A stretch of DNA of 64,000 nt from Paracoccus sphaerophysae (lineage in GTDB: Bacteria; Pseudomonadota; Alphaproteobacteria; Rhodobacterales; Rhodobacteraceae). Positions 8,659-17,161 of the stretch are shown here, piece after piece. The notes beneath the pieces were generated by a model that made no database searches, was not told the DNA's origin, and saw only the letters and a list, made by a program, of their open reading frames with translations. The number at the start of each line of letters is the position of its first letter. Positions within the stretch are counted from its first letter, which is position 1. The translations under genes were made by a program, and so were the position numbers. The DNA lies in contig NZ_JRKS01000009.1 of NCBI RefSeq assembly GCF_000763805.1, positions 1-64,000 of the forward strand, given 5' to 3'.

Positions 8659-9149
8659 CGCCCGCCCCTGCGCCGGGGCGCGCGGCCCGGATCGGCGGGA
8701 TCGCGGGGGTCGGGGGCCGCGTGGACGCGGGCCAGCGCATGGGCCAGGTCGCCCAGCATCGCGACATAATCTCGGGTCACGGTCGCCTCGGGGCGGCCCA
8801 CCAGCACATAGTCCCAGCCGGGCTGGGCCGCGGTCGGCAGCACCGCGCGCGCGAGGGCGCGCAGCCGGCGCTTGGCGCGGTTGCGTACCACCGCATTCCC
8901 GACCTTGCGCGAACAGGTGAAGCCGACGCGAATCGCCTGAGCCGGCACAGCTTCATCCGCGCGTCGGGGGCGGGCTTGTAGCAGAAAACCCGCCGTCCCC
9001 TGGCGGCGGGCCGAAGCCGCACGCAGGAAATCGGCGCGGCGTTGCAGGGTGGTCAGCCGAGAGGCGGCGCTGTCCGGCGCATGGCCGAACCCGCCCCCGT
9101 CCCGGTCAGCGGGACGCGGCGGGGCGGCTGTGGTCAGCGCCTCGGCCAC
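8655..9149 (-). CDS. rnpA: Ribonuclease P protein component
   Basis: The 164-residue protein subunit of RNase P, which matures tRNA 5' ends. The family signature is [20 protein letters not shown], preceded by [14 protein letters not shown], the usual N-terminus of the fold. I see no ATG upstream of the fold in this frame; the GTG at 9149 lies 13 bp after rpmH and gives an extra Pro/Ala-rich tail of about 30 residues, so the true N-terminus may be shorter. The C-terminus is an Arg/Pro-rich extension, and the stop overlaps yidD (ATGA). Confidence 0.93.
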   Translation of the reverse strand: MAEALTTAAPPRPADRDGGGFGHAPDSAASRLTTLQRRADFLRAASARRQGTAGFLLQARPRRADEAVPAQAIRVGFTCSRKVGNAVVRNRAKRRLRALARAVLPTAAQPGWDYVLVGRPEATVTRDYVAMLGDLAHALARVHAAPDPRDPADPGRAPRRRGGR

Positions 9150-9162
9150 ATCCGCGGCCGGA

Positions 9163-9297
9163 TCAGGCCGACAGGACCTTGCGGCCCTTGGCGCGGCGGG
9201 CTGCCAGAACCTTGCGGCCGCCCTTGGTGGCCATGCGGGCGCGGAACCCGTGCCGGCGCGCGCGAACCAGGTTCGACGGCTGGAAGGTGCGTTTCAT
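9163..9297 (-). CDS. rpmH: 50S ribosomal protein L34
   Basis: A 44-residue, highly basic protein with the invariant L34 sequence [19 protein letters not shown] and terminal [11 protein letters not shown]. It is a structural protein of the large subunit. It is the first gene of the rpmH-rnpA-yidD-ttcA chain and is divergent from the histidine kinase gene. A sigma-70-like promoter is visible about 77 bp upstream. Confidence 0.97.
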   Translation of the reverse strand: MKRTFQPSNLVRARRHGFRARMATKGGRKVLAARRAKGRKVLSA

Positions 9298-9373
9298 CGA
9301 CTTGCTCCAACGGATAAGGCGCGGACGCACGGGGAAACCCCCGCGCGGAACGCGCCGGTCATGCGAAGCCCGC

Positions 9374-9402
9374 CTGATACGGGCCGCGTGCGGGCGAGTC
9401 AA
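9374..9402 (-). promoter_or_regulatory. Predicted promoter of rpmH operon
   Basis: On the minus strand TTGACT (9402-9397), a 17-base spacer and TATCAG (9379-9374) form a good housekeeping promoter upstream of rpmH. The same TATCAG -10 box occurs at the rplJ promoter in this window. Confidence 0.65.
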
Positions 9403-9541
9403 CCGTTTCGGCGCACAGCCGCCATTCCTGCGCTGCAAGGCGCGCGACAGGGAACCGGGGCAATTTCACGTTTGTTTGAACAGCGACGCCACGAAACCGG
9501 GCCGCATTGCCTGTCCTGCCGGCGCGACGATACGGGACGAC

Positions 9542-10930
9542 ATGACCTTCAACAGTATTTCCGGCCGTTTTGCCCTGCTGACGATCGTCTTCGTCGTGCT
9601 GGCCGAGCTGTTGATCCTGGTGCCCAGCGTCACCAATTTCCGCCGCGCCTACCTGGAGACGCGGCTCGAGCGGGCCCAGATCGCCAGCCTCGCGTTGCTC
9701 GCGACGGACGAATCCATCGCCGCTGACCTGGAAAGCGAGCTGCTGGAGAACGCCGGCGTCTTCAACGTGGTGCTGCGGCGCGACGACGTGCGCCAGCTGG
9801 TCCTGTCCTCGCCGCTGCCGCGGCCGATCTCGGCCACCTTCGACCTGCGTGACCGCAGCTATTGGCGCAGCGTCCGCGACACCGTCCACCGGATGCTCAG
9901 CACGAAACCCGAGATCATCCGCGTCATCGGCCAGCCGGTTCGGGAGGCGGGGCAGCTGATCGAGATCACCATGGACACCGCGCCGATGCGCACCGCGATG
10001 ATTGACTTCGCGGTGCGGCTGCTGGCGGTCTCGGCGGCGTTTTCGGTCCTGACCGCGCTCTTGCTGAACCTTGCGGCGCAGCGGCTGATCGTGGGACCGA
10101 TCCGCCGCGTGATCGGCCACATGACCGCCTATTCGGCCTCGCCCGAGGACAGCCGCACCATCATCACCCCCTCGGCCCGGATGGCCGAGGTCCGGGCCGC
10201 CGAAACCGCGCTGGCCACGATGCAGCGCGCCGTCACCGCCTCGCTGAAGCAGCGCGAGCGGCTGGCGCAGCTGGGCCAGGCCGTCGCCAAGATCAGCCAC
10301 GACCTGCGCAACGTGCTGTCCACAAGCCAGATCCTCGCCGACCGGATGGAGGACAGCGACGATCCCGCCGTCCGCCGCGCCGCGCCCAAGCTGGTCAATT
10401 CGATCAGCCGCGCGGTGAACCTGTGCGAGACGACGCTGGCCTTCGGCAAGGCCGAAGAGCCGCAGCCGACGATGTCGATCTTCAACCTCGCGCCGCTGGT
10501 GGCCGACGTGGTCGAGGCCGAGACGCTGGCCGCCGAGGCCGACAGCGGCACCGTGGATTTCGTGACCGACGTGCCGGCCGGACTGCGCATCCGCGCCGAC
10601 CGCGAGCAGCTGCATCGTGTGCTGTCGAACCTCGCCCGCAACGCCCGGCAGGCGATCGAGGCGACGCGCCGCCCGGGCACCATCGAGATCTCCGGCGCCG
10701 AGGACGAGACCCACTGGTGCATCCGCGTCGGCGACACTGGCCCCGGCCTGCCCCAGAAGGCGCGCGACAACCTGTTCCAGGCCTTCACCGGCGGCATCCG
10801 CAAGGGCGGCACCGGCCTCGGCCTCGCCATCGCGGCCGACCTGGTCCGCGGCCACGGCGGCACGCTGGAACTGGTCCGCAGCGACGCGGACGGGTCCGAG
10901 TTCCTGCTGCGCCTGCCCCGCGAAATCTGA
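9542..10930 (+). CDS. Sensor histidine kinase (membrane-bound, orphan)
   Basis: A 462-residue two-helix sensor kinase. Transmembrane helices lie at about residues 10-32 and 155-178, flanking a periplasmic sensor domain of about 120 residues. A HAMP-like linker follows, then the phospho-acceptor box KISHDLRNVLSTSQI (His about 252), the N box LSNLARNARQAIE, G1 DTGPGLP and G2 GGTGLGLAIA. It should autophosphorylate and pass phosphate to a response regulator, but none is encoded nearby. The ATG at 9542 matches the start of the first membrane helix. It is transcribed divergently from rpmH, then followed by two tRNA genes. The signal is unknown. Confidence 0.88.
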   Translation: MTFNSISGRFALLTIVFVVLAELLILVPSVTNFRRAYLETRLERAQIASLALLATDESIAADLESELLENAGVFNVVLRRDDVRQLVLSSPLPRPISATFDLRDRSYWRSVRDTVHRMLSTKPEIIRVIGQPVREAGQLIEITMDTAPMRTAMIDFAVRLLAVSAAFSVLTALLLNLAAQRLIVGPIRRVIGHMTAYSASPEDSRTIITPSARMAEVRAAETALATMQRAVTASLKQRERLAQLGQAVAKISHDLRNVLSTSQILADRMEDSDDPAVRRAAPKLVNSISRAVNLCETTLAFGKAEEPQPTMSIFNLAPLVADVVEAETLAAEADSGTVDFVTDVPAGLRIRADREQLHRVLSNLARNARQAIEATRRPGTIEISGAEDETHWCIRVGDTGPGLPQKARDNLFQAFTGGIRKGGTGLGLAIAADLVRGHGGTLELVRSDADGSEFLLRLPREI

Positions 10931-10978
10931 GCGGCGGGGATGGCCGGCGCTTTTTCAAAGCCGTGCGACGTTTTTCCC

Positions 10979-11007
10979 TTGCATCGCCCCGCCCGCCAGC
11001 CTAGGTA
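10979..11007 (+). promoter_or_regulatory. Predicted promoter of tRNA-Arg
   Basis: TTGCAT at 10979-10984, a 17-base spacer and TAGGTA at 11002-11007, placing the start about 6-8 bases before the mature tRNA 5' end. Confidence 0.55.
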
Positions 11008-11020
11008 GCCGCCCTACGAC

Positions 11021-11097
11021 GGACCCGTAGCTCAGCTGGATAGAGCACCAGACTACGAATCTGGGGGTCGGGCGTTCGAATCGCTCCGGGTCCGCCA
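11021..11097 (+). tRNA. tRNA-Arg (anticodon ACG)
   Basis: A 77-base cloverleaf. The acceptor stem GGACCCG pairs with CGGGTCC, discriminator G, and CCA is encoded. The anticodon stem CAGA/TCTG encloses CTACGAA, giving ACG; adenosine 34 is expected to become inosine (by TadA) to read CGU/CGC/CGA. D-loop AGCTCAGCTGGATAGAGC and T-loop GTTCGAATC are standard. Confidence 0.97.
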
Positions 11098-11172
11098 TTT
11101 CCTATCCCCTTCCGTGTCTGTTGGTTGCCGTCCGCGCAGCGATCTTGTCCCGCCGCGCGCACATGCCCCCGC

Positions 11173-11201
11173 TTGACAACCGCCGGCCGCCGCGCGACAT
11201 A
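11173..11201 (+). promoter_or_regulatory. Predicted promoter of tRNA-Ala
   Basis: Consensus TTGACA at 11173-11178, a 17-base spacer and GACATA at 11196-11201, about 10 bases before the mature tRNA-Ala 5' end. Confidence 0.6.
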
Positions 11202-11211
11202 GCGCGCCTGT

Positions 11212-11287
11212 GGGGCCGTAGCTCAGTTGGTAGAGCGCATCGTTCGCAATGATGAGGCCAGGGGTTCGATTCCCCTCGGCTCCACCA
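11212..11287 (+). tRNA. tRNA-Ala (anticodon CGC)
   Basis: A 76-base cloverleaf with the G3-U70 wobble pair that identifies alanine tRNAs (GGGGCCG against CGGCTCC). The anticodon loop TTCGCAA gives CGC, which reads GCG, a heavily used alanine codon in this high-GC genome. CCA is encoded. Confidence 0.97.
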
Positions 11288-11320
11288 ATCCTCATCGTCA
11301 CGCTGACACAGACCACACGG

Positions 11321-12073
11321 TTACCGCAGCGCCGTCAGCCAGCCCAGCGTCTCGTCGGTCGGCCTCGCGTCGCGGTATTCCGCGCCGATGGGGCGGTCCC
11401 AGCCCATGCTGTCAAGAACTGTCAGGATGTGGCGGTAGTCGAGCTCTCCGTGGTCGGGGGTTCCGCGATCCGGAACGGCGGCGATCTGGACGTGGCCGGT
11501 GATCGGCAGGAACCGCTCCAGCCGCCGGGTGACGTCGCCGCCCATGACCTGCTGGTGATAGCAGTCGAACATCAGCCGCAGGTTGGGGCGGGCCAGACGC
11601 TCGATGATCGCGGCGGCCTCCTCGGCGCGGGACATGAAGTAGCCCGGCGCATCGTGGTGGTTCAGGGGCTCGATCAGGATCGTCACATCGCCGGCCCGGT
11701 CGCAGGCATAGTCGAGATTGGCGCGGAACGCCGCGGCGGCGGCGTCGCCCTGCGCGGCGCCGGCCATGACGTGCACGGCGCCGCAGTCGATCGCGGCAGC
11801 GTAATCGAGCGCACGGTCGATCTCGTCCCGCGCCTCGGCCTCGCGGCCGGGCAGCGCCGACAGGCCGTTTTCGCCGGGGCGGCCGCGCAGGGTGTTCAGG
11901 CCCAGCGCGGGCAGCCCGGTTTCGTCCAGCGCGTCACGGACGGCGGCCGGGTCGTGGTCATAAGGCCAGTGGCACTCCACCGCGTCGAAGCCGGCGGCAT
12001 GGGCGGCGCGGATGGCGTCGGGCAGCGGGCGGTCGGCCCACAGGAAACCCAGATTGGCGGAAAACCGTCTCAT
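11321..12073 (-). CDS. Hydroxypyruvate isomerase-like sugar isomerase (Hyi/OtnI family)
   Basis: A 250-residue xylose-isomerase-like TIM barrel. MRRFSANLGFLWADRP is the typical Hyi/OtnI start. EPLNHHDAPGYFM carries the metal-binding Glu and the substrate-side Asn/His, and LMFDCYHQQV, GHVQIAAVPDRGTP and GELDY follow the family order. Members isomerise hydroxypyruvate or 2-oxo-tetronates. It overlaps the upstream class II aldolase gene by 4 bases (ATGA at 12070-12073), a pairing known from tetronate catabolism (OtnC-OtnI). The kinase of that pathway (OtnK) is not present here, so the substrate is open. Confidence 0.85.
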   Translation of the reverse strand: MRRFSANLGFLWADRPLPDAIRAAHAAGFDAVECHWPYDHDPAAVRDALDETGLPALGLNTLRGRPGENGLSALPGREAEARDEIDRALDYAAAIDCGAVHVMAGAAQGDAAAAAFRANLDYACDRAGDVTILIEPLNHHDAPGYFMSRAEEAAAIIERLARPNLRLMFDCYHQQVMGGDVTRRLERFLPITGHVQIAAVPDRGTPDHGELDYRHILTVLDSMGWDRPIGAEYRDARPTDETLGWLTALR

Positions 12074-12729
12074 GTCTCCCACGCGATGCGGTGGACGCGG
12101 GTCAGGGCGGGGATCTCGGTTTCCGGGATCATCCGCGCCGGCAGGCCGCGCAGCATGAGGGCGAGCCTCGCCGTCGCCTCGAGTTCCTCGACGGCGTTGC
12201 AGGCGGCATCGGGCGTGCGGCCGGCGACGACGGGGCCGTGATTGGCCAGCATCACCGCCGCGCGGGTGCCGTTCAGGCCGCGCACGGCATCGCCCATCGC
12301 CTCGTCGCCGGGGCGGAAATAGGGCAGCAGCGTCACCTGTCCCAGCTGCATCAGCGCATAGGGGGTGACGGGGGGCAGCCAGTCCTGAGGCGTGTCCGTG
12401 GGCAGCGTGGACAGCGCGACAGAGTGGCAGGAATGCAGATGCACCACCGCGCCGGTCCCGTCGCGGGTGTCGTAGAAGGCGCGGTGCAAGGGCATCTCCT
12501 TGGTCGGCCGATCGCCCTCCACCTGCCGCCCCGTGGCGTCGAAGCGCGCCAGCCGGGCCGGGTCCAGCCGGCCGAAGCTTGACCCCGTGGGCGACACGAG
12601 CAGGCCGCCATCCGCGGTCCGGGCCGAGATGTTGCCGGTCGAGCCATGCGTCAGCCCGCGCGCATACAGCGACGCGGCCAGATCGCAGAGCTGCTCGCGC
12701 AGGCGGGCTTCGACCGGCAGGGCGGGCAT
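12070..12729 (-). CDS. Class II aldolase/adducin-family protein, OtnC-like
   Basis: A 219-residue class II aldolase fold. Zinc ligands are visible as H97 and H99 in VVHLHSCHSV and H164 in LANHGPVV; the catalytic acid is probably E78 in TKEMPLH. GLTHGSTGNISAR is the phosphate-binding N-terminal loop. Close families are 3-oxo-tetronate 4-phosphate decarboxylase (OtnC) and L-fuculose-phosphate aldolase; coupling to the Hyi/OtnI-like gene favours OtnC. It starts 2 bp after the FAH-family gene stop, so three genes form one operon. The exact substrate is inferred only. Confidence 0.82.
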   Translation of the reverse strand: MPALPVEARLREQLCDLAASLYARGLTHGSTGNISARTADGGLLVSPTGSSFGRLDPARLARFDATGRQVEGDRPTKEMPLHRAFYDTRDGTGAVVHLHSCHSVALSTLPTDTPQDWLPPVTPYALMQLGQVTLLPYFRPGDEAMGDAVRGLNGTRAAVMLANHGPVVAGRTPDAACNAVEELEATARLALMLRGLPARMIPETEIPALTRVHRIAWET

Positions 12730-12731
12730 GG

Positions 12732-13583
12732 TCAGGCGACGACCTTCTGGGTCTGTTCGCCAAGCCCCTCGATCCCCAGCCGCATGACCTCGCCGCCCTT
12801 CAGGAACACCTTGGGGTTCTGGCCCATGCCGACGCCGGGGGGCGTGCCGGTGGTGATGACGTCGCCGGGCATCAGGGTCATGAAGGTCGAGCAATAGGCG
12901 ACCAGTTCGGCCACGCCGAAGACCATCGTCTTGGTCGAGCCGTCCTGATAGCGCTTGCCGTCCACCTCGAGCCACATCGACAGGTTCTGCGGGTCCGCGA
13001 TCTCGTCGGCGGTGACCAGCCACGGGCCGATCGGGCCGAAGGTGTCAAAGCCCTTGCCCTTGTCCCAGGTCGCAGTGCGTTCCAGCTGCCATTCGCGTTC
13101 GCTGACGTCGTTGACGACGCAATAGCCGGCGACGTGGTCCATCGCGGCGGCCTTGTCCACGCCGGCGGCGGGCTTGCCGATGACGACGCCCAGTTCGACC
13201 TCCCAGTCGGTCTTGGTCGAGCCTCTGGGGATGCGGATGTCATCGTCGGGGCCCACGATGCAGCTGGTCCACTTGTTGAAGACCACCGGTTCCGAGGGCA
13301 CCGCCATGCCCGATTCGGCGGCGTGGTCGGCGTAGTTCAGGCCGATGGCGATGAACTTGCGGACATGGCCGACGCAGGCACCCAGCCGCAGCCCGTCCTG
13401 CGGCGTGCCCTCGACCAGCGGCAGGGACGCAGGGTCCAGCGCGGCGAGCATGGCCAGCCCCTCGGGCAGCAGCACGTCGTCGGCGATGTCGGCGACGTGG
13501 CCCGACAGGTCGCGCACGCGGCCCTGATCGTCCAGCATCCCCGGCTTTTCCTGCCCCGCAGGGCCATAGCGCAACAGCTTCAT
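12732..13583 (-). CDS. Fumarylacetoacetate hydrolase-family protein
   Basis: A 283-residue FAH-fold enzyme: the N-terminal cap (MKLLRYGPAGQEKPGMLDDQ), then IGLNYADHAAESG, and the metal site formed by DWEVELGVVIGK with ERTATWDKGKGFDTFGPIGP, ending with TGTPPGVGMGQNP. This subfamily includes 2,4-diketo-3-deoxy-L-fuconate hydrolases and ureidoglycolate-lyase-like proteins that cleave C-C bonds or act on acid sugars. As first gene of the three-gene operon it points to breakdown of a small sugar acid; the specific compound cannot be read. Confidence 0.85.
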   Translation of the reverse strand: MKLLRYGPAGQEKPGMLDDQGRVRDLSGHVADIADDVLLPEGLAMLAALDPASLPLVEGTPQDGLRLGACVGHVRKFIAIGLNYADHAAESGMAVPSEPVVFNKWTSCIVGPDDDIRIPRGSTKTDWEVELGVVIGKPAAGVDKAAAMDHVAGYCVVNDVSEREWQLERTATWDKGKGFDTFGPIGPWLVTADEIADPQNLSMWLEVDGKRYQDGSTKTMVFGVAELVAYCSTFMTLMPGDVITTGTPPGVGMGQNPKVFLKGGEVMRLGIEGLGEQTQKVVA

Positions 13584-13662
13584 CGTCGGTCCTTGTCGGT
13601 TCGGGTGGGTCGCCCGCGAGGTTAGGCCAGCGCCGCGCCGCGCGCAATCTGGCATACCAGAT

Positions 13663-14283
13663 TCAGCTGCTCAGAGTCAGGTCCGCCGGCACCGAGTCGC
13701 TCAGCACCAGGTCCAGATTGGCCAGGTCGTTGTCCAGGTGTCGGGCGATGGCGGCCTCGTCCCGGCCCAGCACCTGCCAACGGTCGCGCAGCCGGTCAGC
13801 CAGTACATCGCGCGGGGCGCTGACCATGACGGTCAGGCTGAACAGCGGGCGCAGGTCGCGCCAGACCGGCTGGTCGAGCAGCAGATAGTTGCCCTCGACC
13901 AGCACCAGCCGGTGCTCGGGTCCGACCCGGCCGGCCCCGGCAATCGACAGGTCGCGGTCACGGTCGAACAGCGGGTGAATCACCTCGGGCTCGGTGCTCA
14001 GCCGGCGCAGCAGCGACAGGAAGCCGGCCGCGTCAAAGCTGGGCGGGCTGCCCTTGCGGTCCAGCAGCCCGCGTTCGGCCAGCAGGCGGTTGTCGAGGTG
14101 ATAGCCGTCCATCGGCAGCACCGTGGCGCCGGGGAAATGCCCCGCGGCCTGTTCGGCCAGCGTCGACTTGCCTGCGCCCGGCGGCCCGGCGAGCGCGACC
14201 AGATGCCGCCGCCCGGCGGGCAGCGCGGCGATGGCTGCGCCCAAGGGGCCGGCGATCGCCGCGGCCCAGGGGCCGGGGGTCAC
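13663..14283 (-). CDS. frcK: Nucleoside/sugar kinase-like P-loop protein, FrcK type
   Basis: A 206-residue P-loop kinase of the uridine kinase/pantothenate kinase-like group: Walker A LAGPPGAGKSTLAEQ, an MDGYHLDN substrate motif, the DRDRDLSIAGAG region and VLVEGNYLLLD. It starts at GTG, overlapping the ATPase stop (GTGA, 14280-14283). This is the position of FrcK in rhizobial frcBCAK fructose transport operons; FrcK is needed there but its phosphate acceptor is not settled. It is the last gene of the operon. Confidence 0.8.
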   Translation of the reverse strand: MTPGPWAAAIAGPLGAAIAALPAGRRHLVALAGPPGAGKSTLAEQAAGHFPGATVLPMDGYHLDNRLLAERGLLDRKGSPPSFDAAGFLSLLRRLSTEPEVIHPLFDRDRDLSIAGAGRVGPEHRLVLVEGNYLLLDQPVWRDLRPLFSLTVMVSAPRDVLADRLRDRWQVLGRDEAAIARHLDNDLANLDLVLSDSVPADLTLSS

Positions 14284-15053
14284 GCGGCGATGCCTTCAGG
14301 CAGCTTGGCGCCGGTCATGTAGGCCACTGCGTCCGACATCGAATGCGCCTTGGGATCGATCACCGCCAGCCGGCGGCCCAGCCGGTGGATGTGGATGCGG
14401 TCGGCGATCTCGAACACATGCGGCATGTTGTGGGAAATCAGCACGATGGGCAGCCCGCGCGAACGCACGTCCAGGACCAGGTCCAGCACCCGGCCGCTTT
14501 CCTTGACCCCCAGCGCGGCGGTCGGTTCGTCCAGAATCACCACCTTGGACCCGAAGGCCGCGGCGCGCGCGACCGCGATCCCCTGCCGCTGGCCGCCGGA
14601 GAGGGTCTCGACCTGCTGGCCGATGTTCTGGATCGTCATCAGCCCCAGCTCGGTCAGCTTTTCGCGGGCGATCCGGTCCATCCTGGCGCGGTCGAGGATC
14701 CCGAACCAGCGCCCCAGCAGGTCATCGCGGCGGATCTCGCGCCCCATGAACATGTTGTCGGAAATCGACAGCGCCGGCGACAGGGCGAGCGTCTGATAGA
14801 CCGTCTCGATCCCCGCCTGCCGCGCCTCGAGCGGGTTGGCGAAGCGCACCGGCTTGCCGTCCAGCAGCATCTCGCCCTCGTCGGGCTGGATGGCGCCGGA
14901 CAGCGCCTTGATGAGCGTCGACTTGCCGGCGCCGTTGTCGCCGATCACCGCCAAGATTTCGCCCGCGCGCAGGTCGAAATCTGCGCCGTTCAGCGCGGTC
15001 ACGCGGCCATAGCGTTTGGTCAGGCCGCGGCCTTCCAGCACAATCTGGGTCAT
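14280..15053 (-). CDS. frcA: Sugar ABC transporter ATPase, FrcA type
   Basis: A 257-residue single-domain ABC ATPase of the carbohydrate (CUT2) class: Walker A GDNGAGKSTL, the Q-loop near ETVYQTLALSP, signature LSGGQRQGIAVAR, Walker B VVILDEPTAAL, and the switch His in VLISHN. CUT2 ATPases are usually tandem duplicated (about 500 residues); the half-size form is characteristic of FrcA. It overlaps the permease gene upstream (ATGA) and the kinase gene downstream (GTGA). Confidence 0.9.
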   Translation of the reverse strand: MTQIVLEGRGLTKRYGRVTALNGADFDLRAGEILAVIGDNGAGKSTLIKALSGAIQPDEGEMLLDGKPVRFANPLEARQAGIETVYQTLALSPALSISDNMFMGREIRRDDLLGRWFGILDRARMDRIAREKLTELGLMTIQNIGQQVETLSGGQRQGIAVARAAAFGSKVVILDEPTAALGVKESGRVLDLVLDVRSRGLPIVLISHNMPHVFEIADRIHIHRLGRRLAVIDPKAHSMSDAVAYMTGAKLPEGIAA

Positions 15054-16078
15054 GAGGAGATCTTCCTGATCCACTGGTCCACGGCGACGGCCAGGATGAT
15101 GAGCCAGCCGGTCGCGAACAGCTGCCACAGCACATCCACGCCCATCAGCCGCAGGCCCGAATTGAACACGCCGACGATGATCGCCCCGATCAGCGGCCCC
15201 ATGATCGAGCCGCGCCCGCCGAACAGCGAGATGCCGCCGATCACCACCGCGGTGATCGATTCGAGGTTCGATTCCGCGAACGAGGTCGGGCTGACCGAGC
15301 CGACCCGGCCGATCGCCGACCAGGCCGCCAGCCCGCAGATCAGCCCCGCCACCATGTAGACCGACAGCAGGATGCGGTTGACCCGGATGCCGGCCAGCGC
15401 TGCGGCCTCGGCGTCGTCGCCCACCGCGTAGACGCGCTTGCCCCAGGCGGTCATGTTCAGCGCCACGTACAGGACGGCGAACACCGCCAACATCAGCAGC
15501 ACGCCCCAGGTGATGACGAAGCCGCCAAGCTGGAAGTTGTTGCCGAACAGCTTGAGCAGCGGCGCGTTGGCGTCGATGTCCTGGCTGCGGATCGTGTTGC
15601 GCCCGGACAGGTTATAGACCAGCGCGATGAAGATGTTCCACGTCCCCAGCGTGGTGATGAAGGGCGGCAGCCGCAGCCGGGTGACCAGCGTGCCGTTGAC
15701 CCAGCCGGTCGCTACCCCGCACAGGAAGCCGGCGATGATGGCCAGCGGTGCGGGCACCCCCATGTCCACGGCCAGCTTGCCCATGACCACGGTGGACAGC
15801 ACCATCACAGCGCCCACCGACAGGTCGATGCCGGCGGTCAGGATGACCAGGCTTTGCGCGGCGGCAAGCGTGCCCACGACCGCGACCTGCTGCAGGATCA
15901 GCGACAGGTTGAAGGGCGACAGGAAGTTGTTCGCGATCAGGCCAAAGCCGATCACCGACACGATCAGCACCAGGATCGGGACCATCGTCGGAAAGCGGTG
16001 CAGGAAATGCTGCAGCGATTCCAGCGCCGTCCGGCGATGTTCGAACTGCGCGACCGCGTCGGGCGTGGTCTGGGTCAT
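15050..16078 (-). CDS. frcC: Sugar ABC transporter permease, FrcC type
   Basis: A 342-residue polytopic protein of the BPD_transp_2/RbsC family with about ten hydrophobic helices (for example MVPILVLIVSVIGFGLIANN near residue 32 and AIIAGFLCGVATGWVNG). The conserved GRVGSVSPTSFAESNLESI loop and the GGISLFGGRGSIMGPLIGA cytoplasmic coupling region are intact. It forms the membrane channel of the fructose-type uptake system. It lies 60 bp after the binding-protein gene, and the gap holds a strong hairpin. Confidence 0.92.
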   Translation of the reverse strand: MTQTTPDAVAQFEHRRTALESLQHFLHRFPTMVPILVLIVSVIGFGLIANNFLSPFNLSLILQQVAVVGTLAAAQSLVILTAGIDLSVGAVMVLSTVVMGKLAVDMGVPAPLAIIAGFLCGVATGWVNGTLVTRLRLPPFITTLGTWNIFIALVYNLSGRNTIRSQDIDANAPLLKLFGNNFQLGGFVITWGVLLMLAVFAVLYVALNMTAWGKRVYAVGDDAEAAALAGIRVNRILLSVYMVAGLICGLAAWSAIGRVGSVSPTSFAESNLESITAVVIGGISLFGGRGSIMGPLIGAIIVGVFNSGLRLMGVDVLWQLFATGWLIILAVAVDQWIRKISS

Positions 16079-16099
16079 GGGGGCCCCCCGGGGGTTGGG

Positions 16100-16123
16100 G
16101 GGCGGACCCCGCGGGGTCCGCCC
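16100..16123 (-). repeat. Intercistronic hairpin between frcB and frcC
   Basis: An 11-bp perfect inverted repeat (GGGCGGACCCC and its complement) around a GC centre, with no T-run. Such hairpins after a binding-protein gene commonly stabilise its mRNA 3' end and raise its level over the permease; that role is inferred. Confidence 0.6.
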
Positions 16124-16138
16124 GGCGTCGTCAGGGGA

Positions 16139-17161
16139 TCAGCCCCAGCAGAGCTTCAGCCCTTCGTCCGAGGTGATCGACGGCACGCCCTCGACCGGCT
16201 TGTCGGTGACCAGCTGAACGCCGGTATCGACGAAGTCCTTGCCCTCGGTGGCGGCGGGCTTGGTGCCGTCCTTGGCGAAGGCGGCGATCGCCTCGATGCC
16301 CATCTCGGCCATCTTCTTGGGGTATTGCTGGGCGGTGGCGCCGATCACGCCCTCCTTGACATTCTGGACGCCCGGGCAGCCGCCATCGACGGACACGATG
16401 GTCACGCCGTCCTGCTTGCCGAACGACTTGAGCGCCTCGTAGGCGCCTGCGGCGGCGGGTTCGTTGATCGTGTGGACGACGTTGATCGCCGGGTCGCGCT
16501 GGAAGATCGCCTCCATCGCGCGGCGGCCGCCTTCCTCGTTGCCGTCTGTGTATTCCTGCCCGACGATGCGGGGATCATCCTCGTCGCCGTATTTGGACTT
16601 GTCCTTGGGGTCCATGCCGAAGCCCTCGACGAAGCCCTGGTTGCGCAGCACGTCGACCGAGGGCTGGGTCGCGTTGATGTTCAGCATGGCGATGTGGGCG
16701 TCCTTGGCCGCGTCGCCCAGCGTGCCCTTGGCCCAGGCGCCGATCAGGCGGCCGGCCTCGTAGTTGTCGGTGGCAAAGGTCGCGTCGGCGGCGTTCGCCG
16801 GTTCCAGCGGCGTGTCCAGCGCAATCACCAGGATGCCCTGCGCCTTGGCCTGTTCGACCGACGACACGATCGCCTTGGGGTCCGAGGCGATCAGCAGGAT
16901 GCCCTTGACCCCCGCCGCGATGCAGCTTTCCATCGCCTGCTGCTGGGTTTCGTGGTCGCCGTCGATCTTGCCGGCATAGGCCATGATCTCGACGCCAAGC
17001 TCCTTGCCCTTGGCCTCGGCCCCTTCCTTCACCTTGACGAAGAACGGGTTGATGTCGGTCTTGGTGATGACGCAGGCCTTTACCGGGTCCTGCGCCGCCG
17101 CCGCCAGCGTCGAGGCGGTCAGCGCCATCGCCGCCAGCCCGCCGAGCCTTGCACGTTTCAT
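16139..17161 (-). CDS. frcB: Fructose-type sugar ABC transporter periplasmic binding protein FrcB
   Basis: A 340-residue periplasmic binding protein I. A Sec signal ([20 protein letters not shown]) ends at AAAQD. The mature part has [13 protein letters not shown]-like first strand ([17 protein letters not shown]), [20 protein letters not shown] in the hinge/ligand region, and a VSVDGGCPG loop. The pattern matches CUT2 binding proteins for fructose, ribose or mannose. The ATG at 17161 is 10 bases after an AGGGGG site; the ATG at 17170 is too close to it. It is the first gene of the operon frcB-frcC-frcA-frcK. Confidence 0.9.
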   Translation of the reverse strand: MKRARLGGLAAMALTASTLAAAAQDPVKACVITKTDINPFFVKVKEGAEAKGKELGVEIMAYAGKIDGDHETQQQAMESCIAAGVKGILLIASDPKAIVSSVEQAKAQGILVIALDTPLEPANAADATFATDNYEAGRLIGAWAKGTLGDAAKDAHIAMLNINATQPSVDVLRNQGFVEGFGMDPKDKSKYGDEDDPRIVGQEYTDGNEEGGRRAMEAIFQRDPAINVVHTINEPAAAGAYEALKSFGKQDGVTIVSVDGGCPGVQNVKEGVIGATAQQYPKKMAEMGIEAIAAFAKDGTKPAATEGKDFVDTGVQLVTDKPVEGVPSITSDEGLKLCWG

